From Ecdyonurus torrentis (lineage: Eukaryota; Arthropoda; Insecta; Ephemeroptera; Heptageniidae): a stretch of DNA of 64,000 nt. Positions 1 through 12,081 of this stretch are shown one piece after another. Position numbers and translations under genes: made by a program. Within the stretch, counting starts at the first letter, position 1. Every line of letters begins with the position of its first letter. The stretch lies in contig OX439130.1 in the NCBI GenBank assembly GCA_949318235.1, positions 37,437,851 through 37,501,850 of the forward strand, written 5' to 3'. The notes under the pieces are model-generated. The model did no database searches, was not told the origin of the DNA, and saw nothing but the letters and a program-made list of their open reading frames with translations.

Positions 1-3000
1 TGTCGGAGCACGGGCTTGTCAATGGTGAGTTTAAAGCAAGAGATGACAAATGAAAGCAGCACTGTATCATTGGTGTTGTTATTATTATACAAATAAATAA
101 ATTGAAAATTTAGACCAGAGAGTAATTGAAATAAATTTGTCCAGATGAGCTGAGGAAAGACGCTTGGCCCCTGTTGCTAGACCTTGATGAGCAAAGCATA
201 AGTGCAGCTCCTACACAAGAGGAAGTAGAAGAGCACACAGAGTATCGGCAAGTCGTCATGGACGTCAATAGGTCTCTGAAGAGGTTTCCCCCAGGTATGT
301 ATTATAGTGGGAATTAACTGTCCGAGTTATGTCAATTTTAAGAACCTACGCCACTCAAAGTTCATCAGCAACTATTACACAAGCTTCTCCCAGAATATTC
401 CTATTTTATTTTAGTTTGAAACAAGCTATGAAGTCGTGACTTGGGTGCATTCCTTGCAACAGTTTGGGTTGAGTTGAGTATGTAACAACAATAAATTTTG
501 GAAGGGACTTTTGTGATAGCAGCCGATGAAATTTTTGCACTTATTGTGTACTGTGCTGTTTTATATAACTGCACTTGATGGTTGATCTTGTAAGTGGATG
601 AAGTACTAATAAATATAAATTACAGGCATTCCATATGATCGTCGAGTTGCATTACAAGACCAGCTGACAAGGCTTATCTTGCGTGTGATCATGAAGTACC
701 CTCACCTCTGCTATTATCAGGTTTTTATTTCAATAAAATATTGCAAGTATATTATGCGTATGAATATTTAAACAAACAAATTTAAAGTTTTAAAATTTTT
801 AATAGCTTACAATATCATTATTAATGTTAAGTAAATGAGAAAATAAAATACGTAATATTATTTTCAATGAAGGTGTAATTATTTGTTTACTTATTGATTA
901 GTAATCAATAACAATTATGCTTAGTTATAATATAATGGAAAATGGAGCTTATCGGTTTAGCGTGCGGGGAGACGCGGGTAAAGCTAAGGGTTCCCTAATT
1001 TAACATTAGGCCTACGCTTATGGGGTGGAACTCTTTTTTTTTTTTATTATTATTATTATTATTTTTTTTTTTTGCGATTTTTGCGATTTTTGAGAAAACT
1101 ACTTTACCTATTTTGGAGAAATTTAAAAGAGAAATACTAGATATAATTTTACCTGTTTTAAGCCTTAGTAAAAATTTAAGAATTTTTTGAACTGATAACC
1201 TACATTCAAAGAGAAATTGATAACTTGATTAGTTAAACCACATAATGAAATAGTTATATTCTTAGGGGTACCATGATGTGGCAGTGACATTTCTATTGGT
1301 GGTTGGCGAAGACGCAGCATTCAGGATTCTTGAGCGTCTGTCAACTGAGCACCTGCGTGAGTGTATGGAGCCCACAATGGACACCACATCACGTTTGCTC
1401 AACACAATCTACCCACTAGTCGCACGCAGAAACCCTGCTCTTCACGACCAACTTGAGAAGTATGTAATATTTTTATTTTATTATTGTTTTTAATGATGTT
1501 TAAAATTATATTTTCATGTCTTTTATCTAAGTACATATTGATTAATATTTACATTTTACTACATATATCCTAATTGTAACTACTAATATTTTGCAATATC
1601 TTTACTTCATGGAATCTTTCAGGTCTGAAGTGGGGACGTTGTTCTGCTTGCCTTGGTTCCTTACTTGGTTTGGCCATTCGCTCAGTCGGTACTCTACTGT
1701 GGTCAGACTATATGACTTCTTCCTTTGCTCAGCGCCTCGCATGCCGCTCTACGTAGCTGCAGCCATTGTGCTGCACCGTGCACCAGAGCTGCTTGCCACG
1801 CCAGCACAGATGGACTGTATGCACCTTCTGCTCTCACAGGTCAGTCCTCAACACCATAAAACCATAAAGTCTGTCAATATCTCCTTACTCTTATTACCCA
1901 ATTTTCATTATCTATCTTTGTTACTGTGTCAAATATTTGCATTGGCTGGGTTTGTACCGTATTCACTTGCGAGCGCTGAAAGTGCTGACAAAACGTGCCG
2001 TATCACCTCTGTCAGCAATTCACAGCGTTCACCGAAAAGATCCGAACGGGCAACAGCTGATGCTGAGAACCTCTGCCGGCTTCTGGAGGTGAATAGGTGA
2101 GGCGCTCCACAGAGGTTGGGCGTACCGTATTTGCTAGCGCAAAGTATCCAAATTGCTCAGAAAACGTACCGTATTGCCACAGCACTGCACAGCGCTCTCA
2201 TTGAAATACGGTACGCACCCTAAGTATCACAGAAGACTTACAAAAGAAGTTAAAAAAAAAAAAAAAAAAAGATATAGATAAAAAATAAATAAAAAAGCTC
2301 AACAATATTAAAAAAAAAAGCTGACATCTTTAAGACATTTTTGTGATCCTGTCTTGATTTATCATGTGTTTTTTATGGGGGAATGAAGTTAGACACTCCC
2401 CCCCCCCCCCCCCCATGCCCCCAATGAATTTTTAATGCAGCTTACAGGGCTTTTAATGCACTTTTGATTCCCACCCTGCTGATCATTTTTCCCACTTTCT
2501 TTAACTGTAAAATAAAAGTAATAAATCAATGATAATGAACCATTTTTAATTTTAGTTACCGGTACTGTCTAATGCAGAAAAGAAAGAAAAAAAAGAAGGA
2601 AAAAAATAACTACAACAGACAAAACGTACCATTATTTTCATTTAAATCAATGTATTTTGTATGTTCAGTTGCCTGAGGATCTTCCCTATGAGCAATTGTT
2701 AGTTGAAGCAGCCAAAATGTACCAAGATTTTCCACCAGAGAGTATAGAAAATGAGGTGCAAGAAAGGACTCAGAAAGAGTAAGTCATGTGTCAAGACAAA
2801 AGTAGCACAAATTTCACAACTCTGGATTATAAAATTGTATTTTTATATTAATATTTTGTACACCCCAAAATTTTTCAATATGATAAAAATATTATTAAAA
2901 TATGTATATAAATTGTATGTTTTAGGCAAGAGAAAAGACTGAAGTATCGTGTGTTGCAGGTTAGAGCAAAGACTGAAGCCAGTAGGAGGTCGTAAGGTGG

Positions 3001-3167
3001 TGAAAAAGAAGGAAAATGCAGGTGACTTGCTTGTACGATGTCGTCGCTTACTTGCAGTTCCTCGACCACGTAGCTATGTACAAGTACTTGTTGCCACAGC
3101 CTCTCTTGTTTTTAGTGTCTACATGTATATGCGCACTGCAGGTGGTGATGATTTGGCACCCAGCTAG
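1..3167 (+). CDS. TBC1D20: TBC1 domain family member 20 (Rab1 GAP), 5' end outside window
   Basis: Coding exons read by splice site and phase: <1-24, 145-294, 626-720, 1266-1459, 1623-1839, 2669-2778, 2960-3167 (stop). The product resembles TBC1D20, an ER-anchored GTPase-activating protein for RAB1. Visible TBC motifs are the RKDAWPLLL block, the arginine-finger motif VVMDVNRSLKRFPPG, the glutamine-finger YYQG joined across the 720/1266 junction, then GYHDVAVTFLLVVGE and the EVGTLFCLPWFLTWFGH block. The last exon ends in a hydrophobic segment (YVQVLVATASLVFSVYMYM), matching the C-terminal membrane tail of the family. Exon phases join without a break. The N-terminus lies left of the window. 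A second possible acceptor at 2924-2925 would give a shorter tail (see findings). It converges with EIPR1. Confidence 0.93.
942..1133. repeat. Dispersed repeat, copy 1 (in TBC1D20 intron)
   Basis: This segment matches, in inverted orientation, 23843-24010. Shared blocks are the 'cttatcgg..tagcg' start, 'gggagacgcggg', 'taacatta', a poly-T/A core and 'ttttgagaaaact'. The two copies differ at many positions. No coding capacity was seen. Confidence 0.7.
1947..2221. mobile_element. MITE-like element with GTACCGTATT inverted termini
   Basis: It lies in the intron after 1839. The left end reads gggtttgtaccgtatt and the right end aatacggtacgcaccc, an imperfect terminal inverted repeat. Inner copies of the same motif (ccgtatc, cgtaccgtatt) give a sub-terminal repeat structure. 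A 275-bp non-coding element of this kind is best read as a non-autonomous DNA transposon. No clear target-site duplication was found. Confidence 0.7.
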
Positions 3168-4430
3168 CCTTCACTCATCATTGGTAACTAGAGAACTTTT
3201 TGAACGAATCAATCACATATTTCACATCAAAATTTTCAAAGGAAAGTGTATAGTTGAAAAGTTAAGTGTTTTATTTGTAAAGAAGATGTGCAGCTGTGAT
3301 CTTTCTCCCTTTGATGTGAAGTGCAAAAATCAATATTTTTAACCATGTTGGTTCAGAATATGTGGTTGTAAAATAAATAATAATGAAGGGTTAAAAACCT
3401 TTTTCTCTAGTTACTGCATCGGAGATTATTCATGATATAAAAATTAATATAAATATACATATTATAAAGCTTTATTGTCAAAGATATGCTGTTGTTTATT
3501 TTAAGTTTTTATATTTTATTTTTTCCATTTATATCTTTTAATGTATGTGAACGTCAGTCAGTTTTGTGGGGTTAAAAAAAATTAATAATAAAAAAATGTA
3601 GATATAAAAAATAAATTAAGGAAAAGAAAGTTCGCATTATAGTATGATGTATAGGGTATATGTAAATTAAAAAGAAAGGTACTGTAATTAAAAGGATATG
3701 ATAGTGGAAATTAAGGACACTAGTGGAAATCAGCACAAGCTTCACCATATAGTTAACTGATGTCCTACATTAGTATGAGAAGTAAAGGCCGTTGCTGGCT
3801 TCTGCTATCATTTCCTTTAATGTTGTGTTTCATGTGTTAGATATCAAATTACTTTTATAAGTTTAATATGTCAAAGTAGTTTTTTTTAATGATTAATGTT
3901 TTTTTTATATTATGTAAAACTCTGTACCAAAATGTGTTATTTTTTCATTTGATTCTGTAACTGTTACTATAGTAGTGCAATTTTAGCCAATGAAATGCAG
4001 CACATTACTATTTAATATGTTTGGTTTTCTGCTCGTTTTTTGAGCATTCTGCCTGCTAGCTTGCATGGCACTAAAATTCAATAATAATATTCTGTGTTCA
4101 CTGAACTGTTAATAATTCTTCATATTTCAAAGACAGTCTAGTCTAAAACAATGTAAATTGTATGTTTTGATGTGTTAGGAAATGAATGGAAAAAAGTTAC
4201 ACTGCTGTTTTGAACTCTCTGTAAGGGATCTGAGGTGAAAATGATACGTTAGCAGTTTAATCTGCAAACTCAATGCTGTTCCACTTTTTAAAGTGCTTGT
4301 ACTCAATGTTGAATTTTTTTTATTTAGTTCAGTGTTTGGCTGATCAAGATATTATAAAATAGTATTAAAATGCTCCAAATGCTGTGTTTTCATTGTTGTA
4401 AATTTTTTTATAAATAAATAAAGGTGTTAT
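3168..4430 (+). other. Probable 3' UTR of TBC1D20 and poly(A) signal
   Basis: AT-rich, non-coding sequence follows the TBC1D20 stop codon. Overlapping AATAAA hexamers at 4413-4422 are the best poly(A) signal candidates. I see no other gene between here and the SINE at 5204. The stretch 4430-5200 is AT-rich, with short (TA)n, (GA)n and (TTA)n runs. Confidence 0.5.
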
Positions 4431-5203
4431 TATATATATATAATAATAAAATAATATTAATAATGGTGTCTTATTTTATACTCTAAAATTAAACTAGTGC
4501 TTTTTAATATACAACAATGAACATGCTACAAGCTACATAATAATGGGAGATAATGTGTAATTTATACATATTTAACATAACAACCACAATTTTTTCACCT
4601 AATTTTTATATACTGTACCTTGCATTCAACAATAATGTATACTACTGCATGTACTTTTTAAGACGACTATTTTTTTTTAACATTATTTTAGAGAGAGAGA
4701 GAGAATAATGATATTGTGACATACATTACATTATAATATTAGCAGTTTAGTTCTTTGGATTTTTCGTCTGTAGAATGATTTTTACAGTGAGGCTGCCCAT
4801 ATTTTAGATCTATGCACTCAAGTACTAGCATGATTTGCCACGGGTTGAAATTTGAATACAAATATATTATACCACAGTCATTATTACAGTTGAATGCTGT
4901 CTTCTTGCTCTCCTACAAAGTGTATATTAGTACCTCTATACTTTTTTTTGTTTTGTATGTTTTTTTGTGACATGTAGCCTCACCAAAATGACAATGGAGT
5001 AATTTCTTTCATATGTTTAACTAACATATAATTATACAACTATATTTATTATTATTATCATTATTATTATTATTTTTTTTTTTTACACACACAAATTACG
5101 TTTATACCATTCAGACCTGATTTGTTCTTGTGACGGTACAAAATTTCTCTACAAAAAAAAATATAAATCATAAAACTAATCTGAACCGTAGATAGCTACA
5201 CTG

Positions 5204-5525
5204 AGCCCAAGGTGTAGTGGTTAGCGTTGCTGCCTACTGCTCGGGAGATCCACGGTTCGCTTCCCACCTGGGGAGGGCGTGGCTTATCCTGAGAAGTGGT
5301 GGCATATACGCTGACTGCCCGCGCTTTGGAGCATTCGGGAGATACTGTTTAGGTAACTGACCAGTATTGGCTGTCTTCTCCAAGGTTTCTATGGTTCCCT
5401 TGGACGGGTAGGTAAATACCGAGACAGTTCCCATTGGGTCACAGCCACCAAACCTTCCCTTCAACCCTTCATCCTACCTCCTATCTACCCTGTACTTGAA
5501 TGCTAGAACATTCTGAGGAAATTGA
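5204..5525 (+). repeat. tRNA-derived SINE
   Basis: Near its left end the segment carries an RNA polymerase III A box (tagtggttagcg, 5217-5228) and a B box (ggttcgcttcc, about 5254-5264), spaced as in a tRNA. A much more GC-rich body of about 260 bp follows and stands out from the AT-rich surroundings. It has no tRNA cloverleaf 3' half, so a tRNA-headed SINE fits better than a tRNA gene. Only one copy is seen in this window. Confidence 0.75.
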
Positions 5526-5842
5526 CAATTCCATAAATAACCTTCAACAAGTGCATACAGTGCATCTTGATTGCAAGGAGAATGAAAGTATAGGGCAAAA
5601 AAAAAAAAAAATGTTTCCAAAGTAAATTAAGGTTTCACTTGCCAGTGGAAAAAAAAACAACATAATATATATAATAAATATATATAATATTTTATAAATT
5701 TTAATAATTATATAAGATACAGGACAAAAAAACAATAAAATTTTAAGTGCAAAAAATATACACTTCTATAATATTGGAATGCGACAAATGTAATCAAAAT
5801 AAAATAATTTGCTAAAATAAGCATCCAAACAATTAAATTTGA

Positions 5843-8800
5843 TTACAAAAGAATTCTGTATTTCTCTGATCTTGGCACTTTATTAATAACCAGTCTACCA
5901 TCATAACTAAGAGATGCAAAAGTCCAGGGGTCCACAGTGGACCATTCAACTGCATAGACAGAATCCTCATGTTCCTCGTAAGTTGCAAGTACACCATCTT
6001 GAATTGGCTCAGGTCTGCACAAACACAAACAAAATGATCAAAACTACAGAAAACAACAGTAAAAATAAATATGTATGTATGATATAAAGCCACGCAAACA
6101 CACATTATTATTTTTCAACTTAATTTTAATTCATCTTTTTAGCATGCTTTTACAAATTGAAAAGGTCAATAATTGGGGTTGTTTTATTATAATTCATTCA
6201 TGGTAAATTCTATTTCTAAATATTTAAGAAATAAAATATTGAATAGTATAATAATGATTGCACCAGTACTTCATAATAATTAAGAAACAAAACTTTAATT
6301 TAACCATGCATAAATCTATTAAATTGTCTTAATTGATTAAAACCTTGCTAATTTAATACAGCAACTCCTAACTAAAATGATTGACTGATAAAGGGACAAC
6401 TGTTTTGAGGCTGACTTCAAGCGATTTTGCTCACATCCGCTTTGACTTACTATGCATGCACAGTACGTTGATACAGAAGCGGATTTAAACAATATCGCTT
6501 AAAGTCAGCCTTAAAACAAGTTGTTTCTTTAGTAGCCAATTGCCCAAAATTGTTACTCACTTGTCTTCCTCGTTGATATCAAGCTCATCATCCACAACAT
6601 GACCAAAAGGCTCAGAGGATATTGAAGCTGCACTGACTAGTATCACACGTGAGTCAGTGCTTGAAGTGAGCACCAACTGGTCGTGAAAGTGGTTGTATCT
6701 GATGCTCCACACCCTGAGGTTTATAGATTTATACATTAAAAAGGGGAAGAGGAAAAAAAAAATGAAGAAGAAGACGACGAAGAAATACATAATTCATTAA
6801 AAAAAAAATACAAAGTACATTTTATCCTAGTCCCGAGTGATTCGTTTTCGCCGATAATTTGCGGATGGTATTGCAGCGACCCAACTCGGATAACACCCCA
6901 ACTTTTCCATGCGATGGGACAGGTTATCCGATGTTTGTCGTGTTTAAAACTTTGATGTTTGTAGATGCCGCTTTTAGCATAATTAATGCAATTCTACTTA
7001 TGCCGGATGGTGCCCCGACTTTCATCGGACGCGCGCTCGATAATTATAAGATTCTGACACGATATTTTGCAGATAATACTTCGATTGTAATCGGCTGATT
7101 TTTACCACCCAAATCCACCCTACCCACACCCCTAGGATTGGAATGCAGGAATACACTGTTGCCACATGTTTAAGAAATACGTTGTGATATTTCTTTATTA
7201 ATAGTACATTGATGATTCAGAGCAGGTTCGCGCAGATTTGATTTGCGATGAAGTCCCATATCAAGTCATAATATCCTCGTCTCTCACCGTGGCTGCAGAC
7301 GTGGTTGTACCTATAACAATTAATATAAGAGATTAAACAAAGTACAGCGTTCAATAAATTTGATTATTCAACATTTTTATACTTCCCGTGTTCAAGTAGC
7401 ACTGCCTAGATGAAAATATAATATCTCCGCGGCTGTGCAGTTGATCAATTTGCGCAAATATTTATAAGCTTTATTAGAGCGTATGTATATTACATCCACA
7501 CTAGAAGCTCCAACTTCTCCAACTGAAGCTGAAAAATGTTAAAGTCTTGAAGTTTGTAACGAACTTTTCTTTTTTTCCCCTAAAAATATTTAGTCTCCTC
7601 CTATTTTTTCACTGTAACCTGGCAAAAATACTAAAAATTATAGAAAATAATCGAAGGGTTATCCGCGATAGTGTTGTCTAGAGGACATCCGAGCTATATC
7701 GGCGATGTATCGAGTAGATTTTAGTGTCTCAGGTGTGTCCGATAAAAGTCTAGGCCGACAATTTCACGCGAGGGGAGAAAAAAATCAAGTGATCATCCGA
7801 GTGCACTTGCATCTGCGGTGTATCTGATGATTGTCAGCTTACCACCCGGCTAGGGAACCGAGTCGACGGCGTATCTGCTAAATGTCGTGGTAAAATAATT
7901 TCTTCACTTCTACCAATTTTTTATTATCCGAGAAGATCGTGTGATTATCCGCCTAAAGTCATTTTTAAGCAGCAAAAATGAGCACTATTGGACACATATC
8001 GCGGTGTTATCCGCTATTTGTCGAGAAATCGAGTCACTCGGGGTGTTCTCATTTACACTGATACACTTCTAAAAGTTGACATTCTAAACGATGGCTCAAA
8101 ATTATTATAACTGTATACTATTTTCTTGAGAAAAAAAAATGCAACACGTAGTTGTTTTTTATTTCAATTTCAACGTGATTCCACAAATATCAGTTATAAA
8201 CCAAAATACTATATTCACTAATAATAAAATAAAAGTGACCAGCAGTATCTAAACACTATGCAAAATTATTAATAAATAAATCAAACTGACCAGTGAGAGT
8301 GATCTGATCTAAACATAACAGGTTCACTTGGCTTGCGGATATCCCAGAACTTGCTGTGTCCATCATCTCCACATGTTGCAAGGTAGTATTGGCGATTGGG
8401 GTTGAAATCAACATCTCTGAAATGTTGTCATTGTTCATTAGCATATAATCTAACAGAAATAAAATTTATAGAGAGAATTTGAGAAAAGTCGCGACCTCAC
8501 CTGACTAGCTGGCAATGAGCCTCATCAATTGTCCACACTGTCTGTGCATTACGTGTATCCCAGCCTCGGACTTGGGTCTCATTGGCAGTCACTACCTGCC
8601 CATTACTTTGGTGAGGATTCCACTTGCCAACAGTGAAGCACGGCTGACCCTTGCCTTCAATAATGCCTTTGTTGACAGGCTAAATGCATTGAAATCAAAT
8701 TAAAAAATAAGTAAAGGTAATTAAATCAATGACAATTATTTAAACTGTAGCATTTAATATTGTACATACACCCCTGGGCAAAAGTTTTTGAATGATTTGT

Positions 8801-9692
8801 ATAAGCAGCCCGCAAGCACACTATATTATGCTATTTCTATGGGAAAACACAGCGGACGCCGCAGCCCTATTCAGGAACTTATTTTGAGGAGTGTGCGATC
8901 TCTTCTGACTCACTTTCTCACATTAATGCAAAGTTCAATATGCATTACCTGATTTACTATTCCTCCAGCTGTAATATCCCAAATTAAGTAATGGTTATCT
9001 ACAACTGAGAGCAGTTGATTTGCTTCAGTGGGATGGAAAAAAGTACACTTGACGTCCTCGCCAAAGCTTTCAGCATCCAGCCTACATAGCTGCTCTAGCT
9101 CTGGTATCTCATCTCCTCTCTCCTCAACTTTCAACTCAGGAACTCTCCATACAGCTGTATATTTTGTACAAGTCTTCTCAACTGAAATTTCAAGTGTGAT
9201 TTAAACGCGGGGGGGGGGGGGGGTGATAATATTTATACATATTATACGTAATACTAATAATACCTGTGACTTTGTTAAAGCATGTTGCGATAACTTGGGG
9301 GTCAGTTGAAGAAGCAGAAATATGCCAAATTTCCCCTTCCTTGTGCAGGAAAACGTCTCTGTGAATTGTGTTGTTCTCTTCGTCTACTTCCACTCGGTGC
9401 ACTTGATTATCAAATTTTAGAGATTGAGTCCCAATAAAAAATCGTATCACGTCTGGTTCTGCTACCTGAGGTGTAAGAGCTCTTGCCTTTATTGAAAATT
9501 AATTAAGTCATTAGTTTATTATCATATATTTTTCGTTGGTTATAAAGCGGCCTAGACTGCACTCTACACAATGTAAATGCGATAATTTAAATGCATTTTT
9601 TTTTATGACCACCGATTCATAAAATTTATTAATTACGTATACATACATACCTGAAATTCTAATCCATAAATGATTGGAGTATCTTCTTCCAT
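5843..9692 (-). CDS. EIPR1: EARP and GARP complex-interacting protein 1 (WD40)
   Basis: Seven exons on the minus strand: 9651-9692, 9264-9486, 8949-9181, 8501-8679, 8291-8416, 6561-6713, 5843-6014. All phases join and give 375 aa, close to the vertebrate protein. The start reads [14 protein letters not shown], then ARALTPQ, the block [18 protein letters not shown] and [10 protein letters not shown], all typical of EIPR1/TSSC1. WD repeats follow ([45 protein letters not shown]), including [13 protein letters not shown]. In animals EIPR1 binds the GARP and EARP tethering complexes at the trans-Golgi and endosomes and acts in retrograde traffic and dense-core vesicle biogenesis. The first coding exon is only 42 bp. 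Intron 5 (6714-8290) is enlarged by a transposon-like element. Confidence 0.95.
6381..6539. mobile_element. MITE-like inverted-repeat element, copy 1
   Basis: The element is bounded by ttgactgataaagggacaac and its imperfect inverse (ending tttctttagtagccaa), and its arms can be paired for about 45 bp. A second copy lies at 35766-35923 with the same termini and core (cacatccgctt, gcatgc.cagtacgt). It sits in the last intron of EIPR1. Confidence 0.8.
6832..8043. mobile_element. 1.2-kb inverted-repeat element with sub-terminal repeats
   Basis: The left end reads cccgagtgattcg followed by cgccgataatttgcgga. The right end, read inversely, gives cccgagtgactcg followed by cgacaaatagcggata, an imperfect terminal inverted repeat of about 30-35 bp. 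Degenerate 'ttatccg' and 'gtcg' motifs are scattered throughout in both orientations. Composition differs sharply from the flanks (many CpG). No transposase is visible; the only open stretch (6859-7098) resembles nothing I know. It is probably a non-autonomous DNA transposon. It lies in EIPR1 intron 5. Confidence 0.6.
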
Positions 9693-11562
9693 GATCCAAA
9701 TATTATGTATGTTCTATTAAAAGTCTTCCAACTCTTCCAAAGAGTTCTTACACCTGATAAGCAGGTTCCTAAGGTTCCAAGCAGTTCCAATTCCAAGTAA
9801 GTGCAGAAGTGCTAACAAAATATTAATTTTTGTTTACATGTCACTCACTGTGGCCAACGTACAAAAAATAGCGCTGCTTAATAAACATTTATTTTTAGTG
9901 TTTTTGCAAAATAAATTGCATTTAAACAACTATATTTAGATTTAAATTATTGAAGTAAAGAAGCTGTTTTTAACTTTTTGTTTCTTTTGAAAAAGTTATT
10001 CTCATATTCTACTTTTTATATTCTGCGTTGCTTAGTAATTTTACTTTATTTTGTTGGCTACCATTAGTAGGCGTACCTTGTTTTGAAACATTTCAGCCGG
10101 AGATTTCAGCTGGATGTGTTGCTTTACAAAGTTGTAAACTGAAAAAAATGTGTGATTTAAGCCTTTTAAGTGATTGTATTGCTTGTTTAATTATATTTAT
10201 GTAATCAAGAGATTATTTTTAAGCTCTTCAAAATGAAGCATCGAATATTGTGAGTATATTACCTTTTTAAATGACATGAAATGGTATGTATGTATGTATG
10301 TATGTATACATTATGATTTTTTCTTAGGTGTGCCGGGTGTGCGTTCGCCCTTCTTACATTACTATGCTGCTATTTATATTTAATTCAAAAATTTCATTCC
10401 TTATCCTTATATAGATCTAATAATTTTAGTTTCAGATATTACTAACTTACATATGTTTGTATACATACCGGTAATATCAAATCATACATATTATGTATTT
10501 TACATATATATAATATAATACATATACACATGTACATGTACATATAAATAGACGCCATACATACATACCATTTAATTCCACGATCTTTTGCGTTTGCCGG
10601 CTGTCTGCATGCATACATAGTATGCTGGAGCTAGGGCGTATTTAGGGGGGGGGGGGGCGAGAAAAAAGCATGGGTAAGAGGGGCTCTTTCCCCCCTTTAG
10701 ACTTGCTTTACCTATATGCCCACCAATCTCATTGTGGACTTGACTCCCCCCCTTGCACAATCCTGGCTACGGCCCTGTATGTATGGCATGTATGTATTTT
10801 GTTAGTATGTATAATGTATGTATGGTCAAAAAAAATTGGTAATTGGTATCCTATAAAAATTAAAGCTTGTTACCGGTGATCTCATGGAATTCATCAAAAG
10901 TGTGCTGAAAAAACGGCGACCTCTAATTTACTTATCCTTTAGCATTGCCGAACCATAAAGGCGTAGAACACCATGAACAAAAAATTTGCATAATATCCTA
11001 ACAAACCTGAAAATCAACGTTGATTTGGCCGGAGTCATTGATTTCTAATTTATTTTCCATTCACAAAATGCCGCTGCTGGTCACTAACGTCACAGCTCGC
11101 CTGGTCCACGCACAAGTAAACCGGGCGAGCTGTGACCTCAGTGACCGGCAGCGGCATTTTGTGAGTGGAAAATAAATTAGAAATCAATGACTCCGGCCAA
11201 ATCAACGTTGATTTTTAGGTTTGTTAGGATATTACGCAAATTTTTTGTTCAAGGTGTTCTACGCCTTAAGCAATTTTAGAGTAAATTATATACATATACA
11301 TACTGTAGTAAATTAAGACGGTGAAATTTAAATAACACATATTTATTTATGCAAAAATATTCCAATTATCTTTGTATTGGGCAGATTGGGATTCGTTCAT
11401 GCAATCTAAGAGAAAACAGTGCTGAAATTAAACACCCTGATGGGTCTATTACTAGTGCACATAACATAAGCTTTGTTGGCTGTGACAAAAATTTCAAAAA
11501 TTATTTACTCCCTAACTAAAGCTCATAGCAACCCTAAATTGAAAAAAAAAATATATATAATA
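9693..11562. other. Intergenic region upstream of EIPR1
   Basis: No gene is seen. It contains the EIPR1 5' flank, a (TATG)n run near 10282-10310, a poly-G tract near 10638-10650 and the long hairpin element at 10959-11266. Confidence 0.6.
10959..11266. mobile_element. Long-hairpin MITE (AGGCGTAGAACACC termini), full copy
   Basis: The element starts aggcgtagaacacc and ends ggtgttctacgcct. The two halves are near-perfect inverted copies for about 140 bp each, so the whole can fold into one hairpin. A half-length copy at 29050-29220 has the same termini and is flanked by TTAA on both sides. This copy has ATAA on the left and TAAG on the right, which fits a decayed TTAA target. TTAA duplication is typical of the piggyBac and Kolobok transposon groups. 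Confidence 0.85.
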
Positions 11563-11567
11563 ATAAT

Positions 11568-11812
11568 TGTGGTGGTATTAATAAAGTAAAATCACATAGA
11601 TTAGATGTCACTGATAATGTTTATTTAAGATAACGGATCGTGTTATAATTACAATCTCATTCTCCTAGCGTGTTCCAATCCCCTAGTGTACCATCTTGAT
11701 TCCCCACACGCTCTCCCCTCCCCACTTACAACAGCTGTTTTCCCCTCCCAAAATCATATGCATAGTATGGGAACATAAGTGGGTTTGGCAAGCGGGGTTC
11801 ACAATCATAACA
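11568..11812 (-). repeat. 3' LTR of the Ty3/Gypsy element
   Basis: It is a 245-bp direct copy of 16519-16763, ending in the same ...cataaca (plus strand) sequence. It is preceded by ATAAT, half of the target-site duplication. Confidence 0.95.
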
Positions 11813-11827
11813 ACTCCTCCCTTTTTA
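11813..11827 (-). other. Polypurine tract
   Basis: Read on the element strand, aaaaagggaggagt directly abuts the 3' LTR. This is the expected primer for plus-strand DNA synthesis. Confidence 0.75.
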
Positions 11828-12081
11828 GAAGGACCTGAAGTAACCAAAAACACAAAACAATGATGCTATCCACTCATCAAAACAATTCATTAACACAATT
11901 ATTATACATAGAAGTTGTATGTAAAATGAACAATAAAATTTTAAGTATAAATTGCTTACGACTATTATTTAAACCTGAACGGAATACATATTCCAATGAA
12001 CTTTGAACTACCAAGTTCATCTTAACTTACAGTAACTTATTTTGTACTGCTTACTTGTTTAAAACAACAACATAATCCAAT

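Noticed and set aside
2926..2959. Treating the proximal acceptor as the main TBC1D20 splice site
   Set aside because: It leads to a stop within 23 codons and loses the conserved C-terminal anchor, so it is kept only as a possible alternative.
5204..5290. Possible tRNA gene
   Set aside because: Pol III A and B boxes are present, but an acceptor stem pairing and a normal 3' half are not visible; a SINE head explains it better.
6859..7098. 79-codon open frame in EIPR1 intron 5
   Set aside because: It lies in the inverted-repeat element, has no recognised domain and does not continue into another exon.
8768..8885. Mariner/Tc1-like end (cctgggcaaaagtttttgaat) in an EIPR1 intron
   Set aside because: Only one end-like string was seen, with no matching inverse terminus or transposase remnant.
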